Part shown: positions 25,147 to 33,868 of the stretch, piece after piece
How the letters are laid out: every line of letters starts with the position of its first letter
Numbering within the stretch: the stretch's first letter is position 1
From: JADLHS01 sp964561105
GTDB taxonomy: Bacteria; Verrucomicrobiota; Verrucomicrobiia; Limisphaerales; JADLHS01
NCBI GenBank assembly: GCA_964561105.1
Contig: CAZLOH010000011.1
Span: 45,104-109,103 of the forward strand
Reading direction: 5' to 3'
DNA: 64,000 nt
Notes under the pieces: model-generated
Databases searched by the model: none
What the model was told of the DNA's origin: nothing
Seen by the model: the letters and a program-made list of their open reading frames with translations, nothing else
Translations under genes and position numbers: made by a program

Positions 25147-27082
25147 AATTCACCACCGGCTCAATTCTCGGTTCACGAACAACACGACGCTGCGGATGAC
25201 AACGACCAAGAGTTACGATTATCTGAACCGGTTGACGACAATTTCTAACGCGGCTGGTGGTTCAAATGTCGCGGTCTTCAACTACGCCAACAACCTGGCC
25301 AATCAGCGCACCGCCATCACCAACGTGGACAGTTCGCGCTGGGTCTATCAATACGACAACCTCGGGCAGGTGATTTCCGGCAAGAAGTATTGGAGTGACG
25401 GCACACCCGTCGCGGGCCAGCAATTTGAGTACACGTTTGATGACATTGGGAATCGGAAGAGCACGGCGGCGGGCGGAGATCAATTAGGGGCAAACCTGCG
25501 TTCCGCGAATTACACCGCCAACAGCCTGAACCAATACAGCAGCCGCGAGGTGCCGGGCTACGTGAGCGTGCTGGGTTCCGCCAAGACCAATGCCACGGTG
25601 AGTTTGTGGAGCTCCAACAGCACGAGCCTGTACGCCACGACGACTCGCAAGGGCGAATACTTCCACGGAGAACTACCTTTGAACAACAGCACCGGCGCAG
25701 TCTGGATTACCATCACAAATCTGGCGGTGCTTCAAAACGGCAGCAATCCTGACATTGTGACGAACACTGTGGGTCAGACCTTTGTCCCGAGGACAGCCGA
25801 GAACTTCTACTACGATTTTGACGGCAACCTGACGAATGATGGGCGGTGGTTTTACACATGGGACGCCGAGAATCGGCTGGTGCGCATGGTCGCCAGCACG
25901 AGCACCGGGCCGCAGCAGCGGATGGATTTCGAGTTCGACTCGAAGGGCAGGCGTATTGGCAAGAAGGTGTGGAACAATACGGCTGGCAGCGGCAGTCCAG
26001 CGCTGGAGCAGAAGTACGTTTACGATGGCTGGAACTTGGTAGCCATCCTCAATCCGCAATCTTCCATCCTCCAAGCCTTCACTTGGGGCTTGGACCTCAG
26101 TGGCAGCGAACAAGGCGCAGGCGGCGTGGGTGGGCTACTGTTGTGCCGCGATGCCGGAAGCAGCACAACAAATCTTGTTGCCTTCGATGGCAATGGGAAC
26201 GTGGCGGCATTTGTGAACGCCACCAACGGTGCAGTGACGGCCCAATACGAATACGGCCCGTTTGGCGAAGTGCTGCGCACGACGGGCGCAAGCACCAAAG
26301 CCAATCCGTTCCGGTTTTCCACCAAGTATCAGGATGACGAAAGCGATTATCTCTATTACGGCTATCGCTCCTACAATCCCTCAACCGGAAGATGGTTGAA
26401 CCGCGATCCGCTCGGGGAACTGGGCTTTGAACTGTTACGGGGAGGAAACCCGGACATGCTCGGGGATGGGCCAAACCATTATCCGTTTGTTCAAAATGAT
26501 CCGGTAGCGCGGTTCGATGCGCAAGGCCTGACCGTTTTGACCTTCAGTTCGCAGGGTGAGTCTCAAAGAGATCCAGAACGGTTCTCTATCTGGTTTTCTT
26601 GGGATTCAGGACGAAGATCTTCGTCGGATGCGTGGACCTGGCAAACGGTGATCGGATTGGGTAACCGCGGAGGAATCTGCAATACAGGAACACGATTTCC
26701 AGGCCATATCGGAACGTTTGCCCAAGGTTGGGCGCGTCTTCCATGCCCCCTATCGGGATGGATGGTCACGATTAAATGCACGGTGGTTTACGTGGTCGTG
26801 GCGGTGTCAACCACACCTACGACAATTAGCGCTGCGCTTGGTGGAGTGCCGATCGAGAGCAGCTTGCTTGGTGAAAAACTCCCTCGGTATAATAAGCTGA
26901 CGCAAAACGGCATTCTGGTTCTCACAGCTACCGAAACTAGAACTAAAACTCTGATCTTGAGGCCTTTCGTGCGTTATGAAATCTACAACATAAATCCGTG
27001 GATTGGTGGCATGAGAGGAATACCAGGAGCATTCTTCATGGAGTCGCTGACAGTACATTGTGAGGAGGTCGAGGACTACTAA
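25112..27082 (+). CDS. RHS repeat-associated core protein, N-terminally truncated, with unknown C-terminal domain
   Basis: This 656-residue product lacks the long N-terminal part of normal RHS proteins. It keeps YD-type repeats (YDYLNRLTTISNAAGG, YQYDNLGQVISGKKYW, YDFDGNLTNDGRWFYTWDAENR). It also keeps the core end: YEYGPFGEVLRTTG, YYGYRSYNPSTGRWLNRDP and a PFVQNDPVARFDAQGL junction. After the junction comes a tail of about 195 residues that I do not recognise and that would be the variable toxin-like domain. The first 30 residues are probably not native, since the coding match to the second copy starts at MTTTKSYD (about 25197). Confidence 0.8.
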   Translation: MTRQPRRRMPHEIHHRLNSRFTNNTTLRMTTTKSYDYLNRLTTISNAAGGSNVAVFNYANNLANQRTAITNVDSSRWVYQYDNLGQVISGKKYWSDGTPVAGQQFEYTFDDIGNRKSTAAGGDQLGANLRSANYTANSLNQYSSREVPGYVSVLGSAKTNATVSLWSSNSTSLYATTTRKGEYFHGELPLNNSTGAVWITITNLAVLQNGSNPDIVTNTVGQTFVPRTAENFYYDFDGNLTNDGRWFYTWDAENRLVRMVASTSTGPQQRMDFEFDSKGRRIGKKVWNNTAGSGSPALEQKYVYDGWNLVAILNPQSSILQAFTWGLDLSGSEQGAGGVGGLLLCRDAGSSTTNLVAFDGNGNVAAFVNATNGAVTAQYEYGPFGEVLRTTGASTKANPFRFSTKYQDDESDYLYYGYRSYNPSTGRWLNRDPLGELGFELLRGGNPDMLGDGPNHYPFVQNDPVARFDAQGLTVLTFSSQGESQRDPERFSIWFSWDSGRRSSSDAWTWQTVIGLGNRGGICNTGTRFPGHIGTFAQGWARLPCPLSGWMVTIKCTVVYVVVAVSTTPTTISAALGGVPIESSLLGEKLPRYNKLTQNGILVLTATETRTKTLILRPFVRYEIYNINPWIGGMRGIPGAFFMESLTVHCEEVEDY

Positions 27083-27132
27083 GGCCTTGCGGACAAGCAC
27101 ATGGAAAAAGGCGGAACGGTAAACATGTTCGA

Positions 27133-27732
27133 ATGGGAAAAATGAGTAGGCCTGCGCGAATGGTGATCGTCCTGATTGGCCTGATTGCGGCCACAGGCAT
27201 TTTGCTATTGGTGTTGCTTACGCACCGCGACCAAGCGCTTCGTTCTGGAAAACTAACAACTTACATGGGCGTCTTGCTCAGTTACGCCAGTGACCACGAT
27301 GGCTGGTACCCGAGGGGTGAGGCAACACCTCTACAGTCGCTTCAGAAACTTTATCCGCGGTATGATAAATGGGGGTCGGGGTTGGCCGGATTGTCTGGAG
27401 ACGAGAAGACCGTCGAGAGACTGCTAAAGCAAGGACTGCCTATTGATAGCACGGTGTCAAGTTGGGTCTATTTCCCGGGATTTCGCAGTGACGACCCAAA
27501 TATCTGCATCATCTGGGAGCGCCAGGAAGGGATATTCCTCACCGGCAATCGTGCAGATGGCCACGCCGTTGGTTTCACCGACGGTAGCTTCAATCAAATT
27601 CCAAGCAAGGATTGGCCTGCGTTTGTGAAGCAGCAAGAAGAGTTGAGAAGAAATACCCTGTTAAAACGAGCAACGAATGGGGAGAATTTCTCTCGCGAGC
27701 TGCAGTGGAATGAAGAGCAGTCGAAACCCTAA
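27133..27732 (+). CDS. membrane-anchored small protein, second paralogue
   Basis: This 199-residue protein has an N-terminal membrane segment (VIVLIGLIAATGILLLVLL). Its soluble domain is homologous to the product at 24571: TTYMGVLLSYASDHDGWYPR, GLAGLSGDEK, SSWVYFPGFRSDDPN and GHAVGFTDGSFNQIP. It follows the RHS C-terminal domain by 50 bases, the position expected for an immunity gene, and precedes the second RHS fragment by a few bases. The function is unknown. Confidence 0.72.
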   Translation: MGKMSRPARMVIVLIGLIAATGILLLVLLTHRDQALRSGKLTTYMGVLLSYASDHDGWYPRGEATPLQSLQKLYPRYDKWGSGLAGLSGDEKTVERLLKQGLPIDSTVSSWVYFPGFRSDDPNICIIWERQEGIFLTGNRADGHAVGFTDGSFNQIPSKDWPAFVKQQEELRRNTLLKRATNGENFSRELQWNEEQSKP

Positions 27733-27735
27733 CTG

Positions 27736-28650
27736 GTGGACATCGACACGATCGGCACGACGCGGAGCATGACGACGACCAAGAGTTACGATTTTCTGAA
27801 CCGTTTGACTGGCATCTCCAGCGCCGCGGGCGGCTCGAACGTCGTCGTGTTCAATTACGGCAACAACCCGGCCAATCAACGCACGGCCATTACCAATGTG
27901 GACAGTTCGCGGTGGGCCTACCAATACGACGCGCTTGGCCAGGTTGTGTCTGGTAAAAAATATTGGTCTGACGGGACGCCCGTGGCGGGCCAGCAATTTG
28001 AGTACACGTTTGATGACATTGGCAATCGCAAGAATACTGCGGCAGGCGGAGATCAATTGGGGGCAAACCTGCGTTCCGCGAATTACACCGCCAACAGCCT
28101 GAACCAATACAGCAGCCGCGAGGTGCCGGGCTACGTGAGCGTGCTGGGTTCCTCCAAGACCAATGCCACGGTGAGTTTGTGGAGCACCAACAGCACGAGC
28201 CTTTACGCCACGACGACTCGCAAGGGCGAATACTTCCACGGAGAACTGCCTTTGAACAACAGCACCGGCGCAGTCTGGTTGACCCTAACCAATCTGGCCG
28301 TGCTTCAAAACGGCAGCAATCCCGATATTGTGACCAACACGATTGGTCAGACTTTCGTGGCCCAGACCCCCGAGGCGTTCTACTACGACCTGGACGGCAA
28401 CCTGGCCAATGACGGGCGTTGGGTTTATACGTGGGACGCGGAGAACCGGCTAGTGCGGATGGAGAGTAGCAGCGCCGCCCCGCCGCCGTCCAAATACAAA
28501 CTGGAATTTGCCTATGACGCGAAAGGCCGGCGGATTCAGAAGCTGGTGTCCACGAACAATGGCAGCGGTTACGTGGCACAGTACACCAACCGCTTCGTCT
28601 ATGATGGCTGGAATCTGGTCGGAGTCCTATATCCAAAATGCCATAGACAA
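27736..28650 (+). pseudogene. RHS core fragment, second copy, truncated at both ends
   Basis: About 300 residues from MTTTKSYDFLNRLTGISS onwards match the first RHS gene closely at protein and DNA level, up to RFVYDGWNLVGVLY. There the similarity stops in mid-core, and the RHS frame runs on into unrelated sequence until a stop at 28788. The junction region before the toxin domain (PFGE..., NRDP...) is missing. This is a broken copy, or the residue of a recombination or deletion event. Confidence 0.82.
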
Positions 28651-28800
28651 AGGATTTCCGTTAGACTGTCCAGGGGGAAATACGGCACTCCTGCTTGCCG
28701 TTCAGAAGGGGCATATTCAGATCGCATACCGCTTGTTGGATGCCGAGGCCAGTCCCAAAACCAAAGGTGGCGGCACTTCGGTAATTAATGCCGCGCGCAA
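28629..28800 (+). pseudogene. ankyrin-repeat remnant
   Basis: In the frame one base off from the RHS remnant, the sequence reads IQNAIDKGFPLDC, GNTALLLAVQKGHIQIAYRL and LDAEASPKTKGGGTSVINAA. These form one and a half ankyrin repeats (the NTALLLAVQKGH helix pair). It has no start of its own and no end. Ankyrin proteins are common immunity partners in polymorphic toxin loci. This may be the leftover of one, joined to the RHS core by a deletion. Confidence 0.65.
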
Positions 28801-29743
28801 CCACAGCAGCGCAGTCCGACCCCCAACAGCTAAAGAAAAGCCCGCCCGAGGGGACGAACTTTTCGTTGTTCCTCACGCCGCCAGCTTCCGAAGCCTGCGC
28901 TCCGTGGCTGACGGTGAAGTGGCACAGGCACCCGTGCAATGGCAGCAACTCCGCCACGGCGCGCACGACGGCCCGGTCATCGCCCTCGACGGCAAAGCTC
29001 TCAAAGGCAGCCACAGCACCCATCTGGTCGGCGCGTTGAACCTCGGCAGCCAACGCTGGCTCGACGTCGAGCGCGTGCCCGACAAGACCAATGAAATCCC
29101 TACCGCCCAGACCCTCATCGCGCGGCTGGAACTGGATGAAATGATCGCCGTGCTCGACGCCCTGCACACCCAGACCCAAACCGCGCGGGGCATCGTCCAG
29201 GAACAAGGGGGCGACTACGTGCTGTGCCTCAAAGGCAATCAACCCGGACTCCAACGCCAGGCCCAGACGCTCCTTCCGGCGTCTTTTCCCCCTCGGCATG
29301 TGGAGATTGAAGACAACCGGAGCCGCCGCGTGGACCCCGCGCAACTGAACTTTCCCCACGCCGCCCCAATCGCCCGGCTCGAACGCACCCGCCACCGGAA
29401 CGATCCGAACAGCGAACCCGAAGTGGTGTGGCTCATCACCCGCCTGGGCGCGGCGCCGGCGGACGAAGGCAAACTGCTCGAATTGGCGCGGGCGTATTGG
29501 GGCATCGAGAACGGCGGGCACGGGCGGCTCGATGGCAGCGCGTTTGAAGACGGCTGCCGCGTGCGCCAGCCGGTGGCGGCCACGGCGCTGGGCTGGCTGC
29601 GCCGCTTCGTGCATGGGGAATACGCCGCGTGGTCACGCCGCCAGACGTGCGCCCGCGCCCGCACCCAGCCAACTTTCTTCGCGCGGGTGCGCGGCGACCC
29701 CGCCGCCGTCCGCTTCGTCACCACCCTCGCCGCCAGACTTTAG
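28800..29743 (+). pseudogene. ISAs1-type transposase, N-terminally truncated
   Basis: The sequence encodes a DDE transposase part of the ISAs1 family. It has VIALDGKALKGSHS with the first catalytic Asp, the KTNEIPTAQTLIARLELDEM region, GGDYVLCLKGNQPGL, and the C-terminal ARAYWGIENGGHGRLD, where the family normally has an HW.LD motif and a catalytic Glu. The N-terminal domain of about 100 residues is missing, and the frame opens from the ankyrin remnant. No intact terminal inverted repeats were identified. It is inactive by itself. Confidence 0.8.
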
Positions 29744-29854
29744 AACAGCCTTGGTGGGAGCGTCGGAAGACTTGATTCTAAAAAAGCTCGGTCGGCAGCC
29801 AGATGATCACTGACCGAGTTGACTCCATCCCATCAATCCGAATCCAGGCGAGAC

Positions 29855-30466
29855 TTATTTCTGCAGCGCGGCGCCCGCGATGCTCAGGGTGAGATCAATG
29901 GTGTTGGCCACATGGTCTTCGGGCGCTTTCGGGTTGATGCCATAATCGCTGCGCTTGATGGTGAAGCTGGAGCGGATGACCAGCAGGTCGCCTTTCATGT
30001 TGGGCACACGCTCGCCGAGTTTGCCCGGCAAGTAGGTCAGGGATACCGGGGCGGTGAGCTCCCGGGCCACTCCCTTGATGGTCAGCGTGCCCTCGACCTC
30101 GGCGGTCGTTTTATCACCGGTGGTCTTTACATTCTTCAGGGACTTCGCCTCGAACGTGATCTCCTTGTGCTTCGCCACGTCCAGCCAATCCTTGCCGTGC
30201 AGGTGCTCCTTCATCATCGAATTCGGCACCGTCAGCGATTCGGCGGCGATCACAATCCTGCCGGTGGTCGCGCCGGGATGGGCAGGGTCGAAGGTCACCG
30301 TGCCCGAAACTCCGTTGGCGCTACCACTGATGGCTTCGAGCAGGGCGTCCAGTTTGAACACCGCCGTGTTCACACCTTTCGGGTCTTTGAAGTCGAAGGA
30401 TTGCGGGGCGGCCAGTGCCAGGCTGGCATAACCGACGGCGAGCAGGGATACTATTTGGGTCTTCAT
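29855..30466 (-). CDS. YceI family protein
   Basis: This 203-residue periplasmic protein has an N-terminal signal peptide (MKTQIVSLLAVGYASLALA). The YceI lipocalin-like barrel is clear from FKLDALLEAISGSANGVSGT, HLHGKDWLDVAKHKEITFEA and the late SSFTIKRSDYGINP motif. Family members bind isoprenoid-type lipids; the ligand here is unknown. It is the last gene of a minus-strand group with a small membrane protein and a pirin. Confidence 0.92.
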   Translation of the reverse strand: MKTQIVSLLAVGYASLALAAPQSFDFKDPKGVNTAVFKLDALLEAISGSANGVSGTVTFDPAHPGATTGRIVIAAESLTVPNSMMKEHLHGKDWLDVAKHKEITFEAKSLKNVKTTGDKTTAEVEGTLTIKGVARELTAPVSLTYLPGKLGERVPNMKGDLLVIRSSFTIKRSDYGINPKAPEDHVANTIDLTLSIAGAALQK

Positions 30467-30480
30467 GCAGGGATGTGTTT

Positions 30481-30741
30481 TCAGTTTTGGGTTTTTGGTT
30501 TGCTGCGCATCAACAGGGTTGCGCCCGCCAGGACTCCCGCCCCGAGCAGTGCGCCGCCCAAAAAATCAACTCCGGGTGTGAAGCGTTCCTGGTAGCTCAC
30601 ACCTTCCAGTCCGGTGACTTCATCCACGGTTTTCACCTGCTGGTGGGTCTTGGTCCAGCCGCGATGGGCACCACGGGCCGCCCAAAGTGCCACGGCACTC
30701 AGGGCGACCAGCAAGGCGACGATTTGGAGCACGCGTTTCAT
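30481..30741 (-). CDS. small two-helix membrane protein of unknown function
   Basis: This 86-residue protein has an N-terminal hydrophobic helix (VLQIVALLVALSAVALWAA) and a second one near the C-terminus (GVDFLGGALLGAGVLAGATL). The intervening 30 residues are soluble. The ATG at 30741 was preferred; a TTG four codons upstream would overlap the pirin stop. It lies 14 bases from yceI and 8 from the pirin gene, so the three are probably one transcript. Confidence 0.65.
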   Translation of the reverse strand: MKRVLQIVALLVALSAVALWAARGAHRGWTKTHQQVKTVDEVTGLEGVSYQERFTPGVDFLGGALLGAGVLAGATLLMRSKPKTQN

Positions 30742-30749
30742 GTTCGTGT

Positions 30750-31442
30750 TCAATTCAGGTCAAACAAAAGTACCTGGGACGGCTGTCGGGCCGCAAGCTT
30801 CACCCGCGCTTCCTCGGACAGCGCCGCCGCGTCCCCGGCCTTCAAGACCTGGCCATTCACCGCGACTTCGCCCGTGGCCACATGCACCCAGGCATGACGC
30901 CCCGCGCCCAGTTTGTGTTCGACCGTGTCGTCGGGGTTCAACCGGGCCAAGTGCAAATCCGTGTCCTGGTTGATCACGATGGAATCCTCCCGGCCCGTTT
31001 TGCTCGCGACCAGATGCAATTTGCCAGTGGGCGCATTGGCCATGGCCTTCTCGCCATAGTTCGGCTTTACCCCGCGTTGGTCGGGCAAAATCCAGATTTG
31101 CAGCAGATGCGTTTCATCCTGCTCCGAAGGATTGAATTCACTGTGCCGCACGCCCGTGCCGGCGGACATGTATTGGAAGTCGCCCGGGCGAATGACGCTG
31201 CCGTTGCCCATGGAATCCTTGTGCTCCAGTGCGCCCTCGAGCACATAGCTGATGATTTCCATGTCGCGGTGCGGATGCATCCCGAACCCGCCGCCCGGCG
31301 CGATGCGGTCGTCATTGATCACCCGCAACGAGCGGAAGCCCATGTGCCGCGGGTCGTGATACTCCGCAAAGGAAAAGGTAAAGTGACTGTCGAGCCAGCC
31401 GTGATTGGCGTGGCCGCGTTCTTCGGATTTTCGGATTGTCAT
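30750..31442 (-). CDS. pirin family protein (bicupin)
   Basis: This 230-residue bicupin is close to YhaK/pirin-type quercetinase-like proteins. The metal-binding residues are visible in FGMHPHRDMEIISYVLEG and GTGVRHSEFNPSE, the usual His-His-His-Glu set. The ATG at 31442 was chosen because upstream in-frame codons encode a low-complexity Arg/Thr stretch. The role in this bacterium is unknown; the family includes redox-sensing regulators and dioxygenases. Confidence 0.92.
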   Translation of the reverse strand: MTIRKSEERGHANHGWLDSHFTFSFAEYHDPRHMGFRSLRVINDDRIAPGGGFGMHPHRDMEIISYVLEGALEHKDSMGNGSVIRPGDFQYMSAGTGVRHSEFNPSEQDETHLLQIWILPDQRGVKPNYGEKAMANAPTGKLHLVASKTGREDSIVINQDTDLHLARLNPDDTVEHKLGAGRHAWVHVATGEVAVNGQVLKAGDAAALSEEARVKLAARQPSQVLLFDLN

Positions 31443-31858
31443 CATATTCGTTCGCTTTCTCTTTAACATCTTTCTCGTCGTCGTCCTCGTTCTCGTCCTC
31501 TGAACGACTTTCATTTCACAGTTAAAGAATAAATGCGCCGAGGGGAATCCGCCCAATACTTAGTTGCTGCCCTCGCCATGCCTTTTGAGCATGGCTCCCT
31601 TTCACAAAGCTACGCGGATTGATCCATCCGCAACGCCGGAAGGCCGGGCCGGGTAGTAATCGCCCCGAGTGCAAAATAAGTACCCTCCGGGAATTGACGA
31701 TCCACCAACCCGGGCCTAGCGTGCATCAGTAGGAATAAAGTTTTGCAGTAGCTTGCGATGAGGCTGCTACAACACGGCGACGACACTCGAAACGATCGGT
31801 CCATCGAAGAAGCTGGTGGGGTTCAGTTCCAGGGAGCCGTCGCTCGGAGAGACGGGCC
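31443..31858. other. intergenic region between pirin and patatin genes
   Basis: These 416 bases separate divergent genes. I see a CT-rich stretch with repeated cgtcgt/cgtcct words, a short gcagtagc...gctgctac palindrome near 31745-31770, and no supported ORF. Promoters for both directions are likely here but not resolved. Confidence 0.45.
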
Positions 31859-33868
31859 ATGAAGTTCAACGGGCGAATGCAGTTCACGGGCGTGCCGATC
31901 GCCAACCTGGCGACCGGGACTCTGGAAAAAATTTTCCCGCGCTCAGAAATCAACCACTTTGCTTCCGGTGAACGCATCTGCACGGTTCCGCAGCTTGAAG
32001 AATTCGCTTTCCTCGTCCTGAGCGGTCGGTGCCAGGAGATTTGCTCCTCCGCCGATGCCGCTCCCCAAATTCTGAAGACCTTCGAGCGCGGCGATCCCAT
32101 CAAGAACGGAGTCCTCGGCCAGCCCGGGTCGGACCAGGTGGCCATCGTGGCGACGGAAGATTGCACCATCTTGCGCATCCGACACATGGACCTGGCGGAC
32201 TTGAGATGCGACTTGCACGGCGAATCCGCCAGTTCGGATTCAACCATCATTCCGGTGGCGGAGTGCGTCGCGCGCCCGGTGGCAACCACCCTGGGTCGCG
32301 TGCTCACGTTTGCCTTGGCGCAGCCGCAGTCCTCCGCGAACGCCATCGCCCAGTCCTTGGCGCGCGCGCTTCACGAAATCTCCCGCGAACCGGTTGCCTT
32401 GATCTGCCTTTCGCCTGGCGCCACCGGACCCACCTCAAACCACGCAGACCTCGACCTGGTACTCGATCAGCCACCTTGCTCGAATGAATTGATCAAATAC
32501 CCGAATGGCCTGAACGTGGTTCACGTCGGAGTTCCGAAAGATTTTTGCCGGACGGGAGTGCTTGTGGAAATGGCCGAGGAACTGCGGCGGCGTTTCCCGT
32601 ATGTCTTGTTCACTGGTCCGGCGCGCGAGTTACCAATCGCCGTCTTGCACGAGTTGCTTTCCCAGAGTCACCCGGGTTATCTCCTATCCGATTGCACCAA
32701 CGACAACCTCAGCTTCCTCGAGCAATTGGTCCACAGCTTGCGTCCGCAGGGAAATGCTCGCTCGCCAAACCCGTTCCAAGCCGTGCTCTGCCTCCCCGAG
32801 GGAGAGACCGTGGGTGACTTCGATGAGCGGCTCCTGAGCGTGGGGATTCCGGTGGCCGGTTATGTGCATGGCGACAACGGTGGCGACAGGTTCAACGCGG
32901 ACCTGCGGCGGTTGGCGCGTCAGTTCAGCGGCCGTCAGATTGGCCTGGCGCTGGCGTCAGGCGGCGCCAAAGGTTTTGCGCACATCGGCGTCATCCAGGT
33001 GCTGGAAGAAAATGGCATCGAGGTGGACATGATTGCCGGCTCGAGCATGGGCGCCTACGTCGGCTCCATCTGGGCGCACGGCGAGACCGGGCCGGAAATG
33101 GAGGCGCTCGCGCGGGAGATGGAAGGTCGTTGGGCGATCTGGAGTTTGATTGATCCCGTGTTTCCACCGCGGCGCGGCTTTCTGCGCGGCCTGGCGGTGA
33201 AACGCCGGCTCATGCGCACCATCGGAGAGGCGTGCTTTGGCGACCTGTTCCGGCCGCTCAGAGTGGTGGCCACCAATCTGGAAACGCTCGACCGCACGGT
33301 TTTTGCCCACGGTGGCGTGGCGGCGGCGGTTCACGCGAGCATTGCGGTCCCGGGCATTTGCGTGCCGGTGGTGGTGGGCGAAGCCACCTACGCGGATGGC
33401 GGCATTGTGGACCCGTTGCCGGTGGAGGCGTTGCGCGAGGCTGGCGTTCACCGCATCATCGCCGTCAACACCATTCCCACTCCCGAGCGAATGCGCGCCG
33501 CGCGCCAGGCCCGCCGCGCGCGCACCCGGGAAAACAGTCCGCACCCGAAGGAAAACTCGAGCAAGATTCTGCCCTTCGACCAGCACCTGAACTATTTCGC
33601 GCGCGGCAACATTCTCGAAGTCCTCATGCGCAGCTTCCTCGGCGCGCAGACACGCATGGCGGAGGTCGCCTGTCTCCGGGCCAATGTGGTGTTGCGCCCG
33701 GACATTGACGACAACCGCTGGGTGGATTTTCGCAATCCGGAACAATACATCCGCGCCGGTCGCGAAGTTGCACTCCAACAACTCGACGAAATCAAGGCGC
33801 TGATGCGGGACCAGGACGTATCCCATGAAACCAAATCCAACAACGAAACGCTGGCCGCAGTTGGCTGA
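31859..33868 (+). CDS. cyclic-nucleotide-binding-like and patatin-like phospholipase (NTE family)
   Basis: This 669-residue protein begins with a cNMP-binding-like beta-roll domain (about residues 10-130, e.g. FASGERICTVPQLEEFAFLVL). A Rossmann-like middle region of NTE-type proteins follows, then a patatin domain from about residue 360. There the glycine-rich oxyanion motif is ALASGGAKGFAHIG, the nucleophile Ser lies in GSSMGAYVG, and the catalytic Asp in DGGIVDPLP. It probably hydrolyses phospholipids or lysophospholipids to release fatty acids. Its 3' end overlaps the next gene by 44 bases, tying it to the fatty acid breakdown genes downstream. Confidence 0.9.
   Translation: MKFNGRMQFTGVPIANLATGTLEKIFPRSEINHFASGERICTVPQLEEFAFLVLSGRCQEICSSADAAPQILKTFERGDPIKNGVLGQPGSDQVAIVATEDCTILRIRHMDLADLRCDLHGESASSDSTIIPVAECVARPVATTLGRVLTFALAQPQSSANAIAQSLARALHEISREPVALICLSPGATGPTSNHADLDLVLDQPPCSNELIKYPNGLNVVHVGVPKDFCRTGVLVEMAEELRRRFPYVLFTGPARELPIAVLHELLSQSHPGYLLSDCTNDNLSFLEQLVHSLRPQGNARSPNPFQAVLCLPEGETVGDFDERLLSVGIPVAGYVHGDNGGDRFNADLRRLARQFSGRQIGLALASGGAKGFAHIGVIQVLEENGIEVDMIAGSSMGAYVGSIWAHGETGPEMEALAREMEGRWAIWSLIDPVFPPRRGFLRGLAVKRRLMRTIGEACFGDLFRPLRVVATNLETLDRTVFAHGGVAAAVHASIAVPGICVPVVVGEATYADGGIVDPLPVEALREAGVHRIIAVNTIPTPERMRAARQARRARTRENSPHPKENSSKILPFDQHLNYFARGNILEVLMRSFLGAQTRMAEVACLRANVVLRPDIDDNRWVDFRNPEQYIRAGREVALQQLDEIKALMRDQDVSHETKSNNETLAAVG

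Noticed and set aside
28508..29743. One 411-residue gene joining ankyrin and transposase parts
   Set aside because: The frame crosses RHS sequence in the wrong frame, an ankyrin piece and an N-truncated transposase, so it is better read as remnants.
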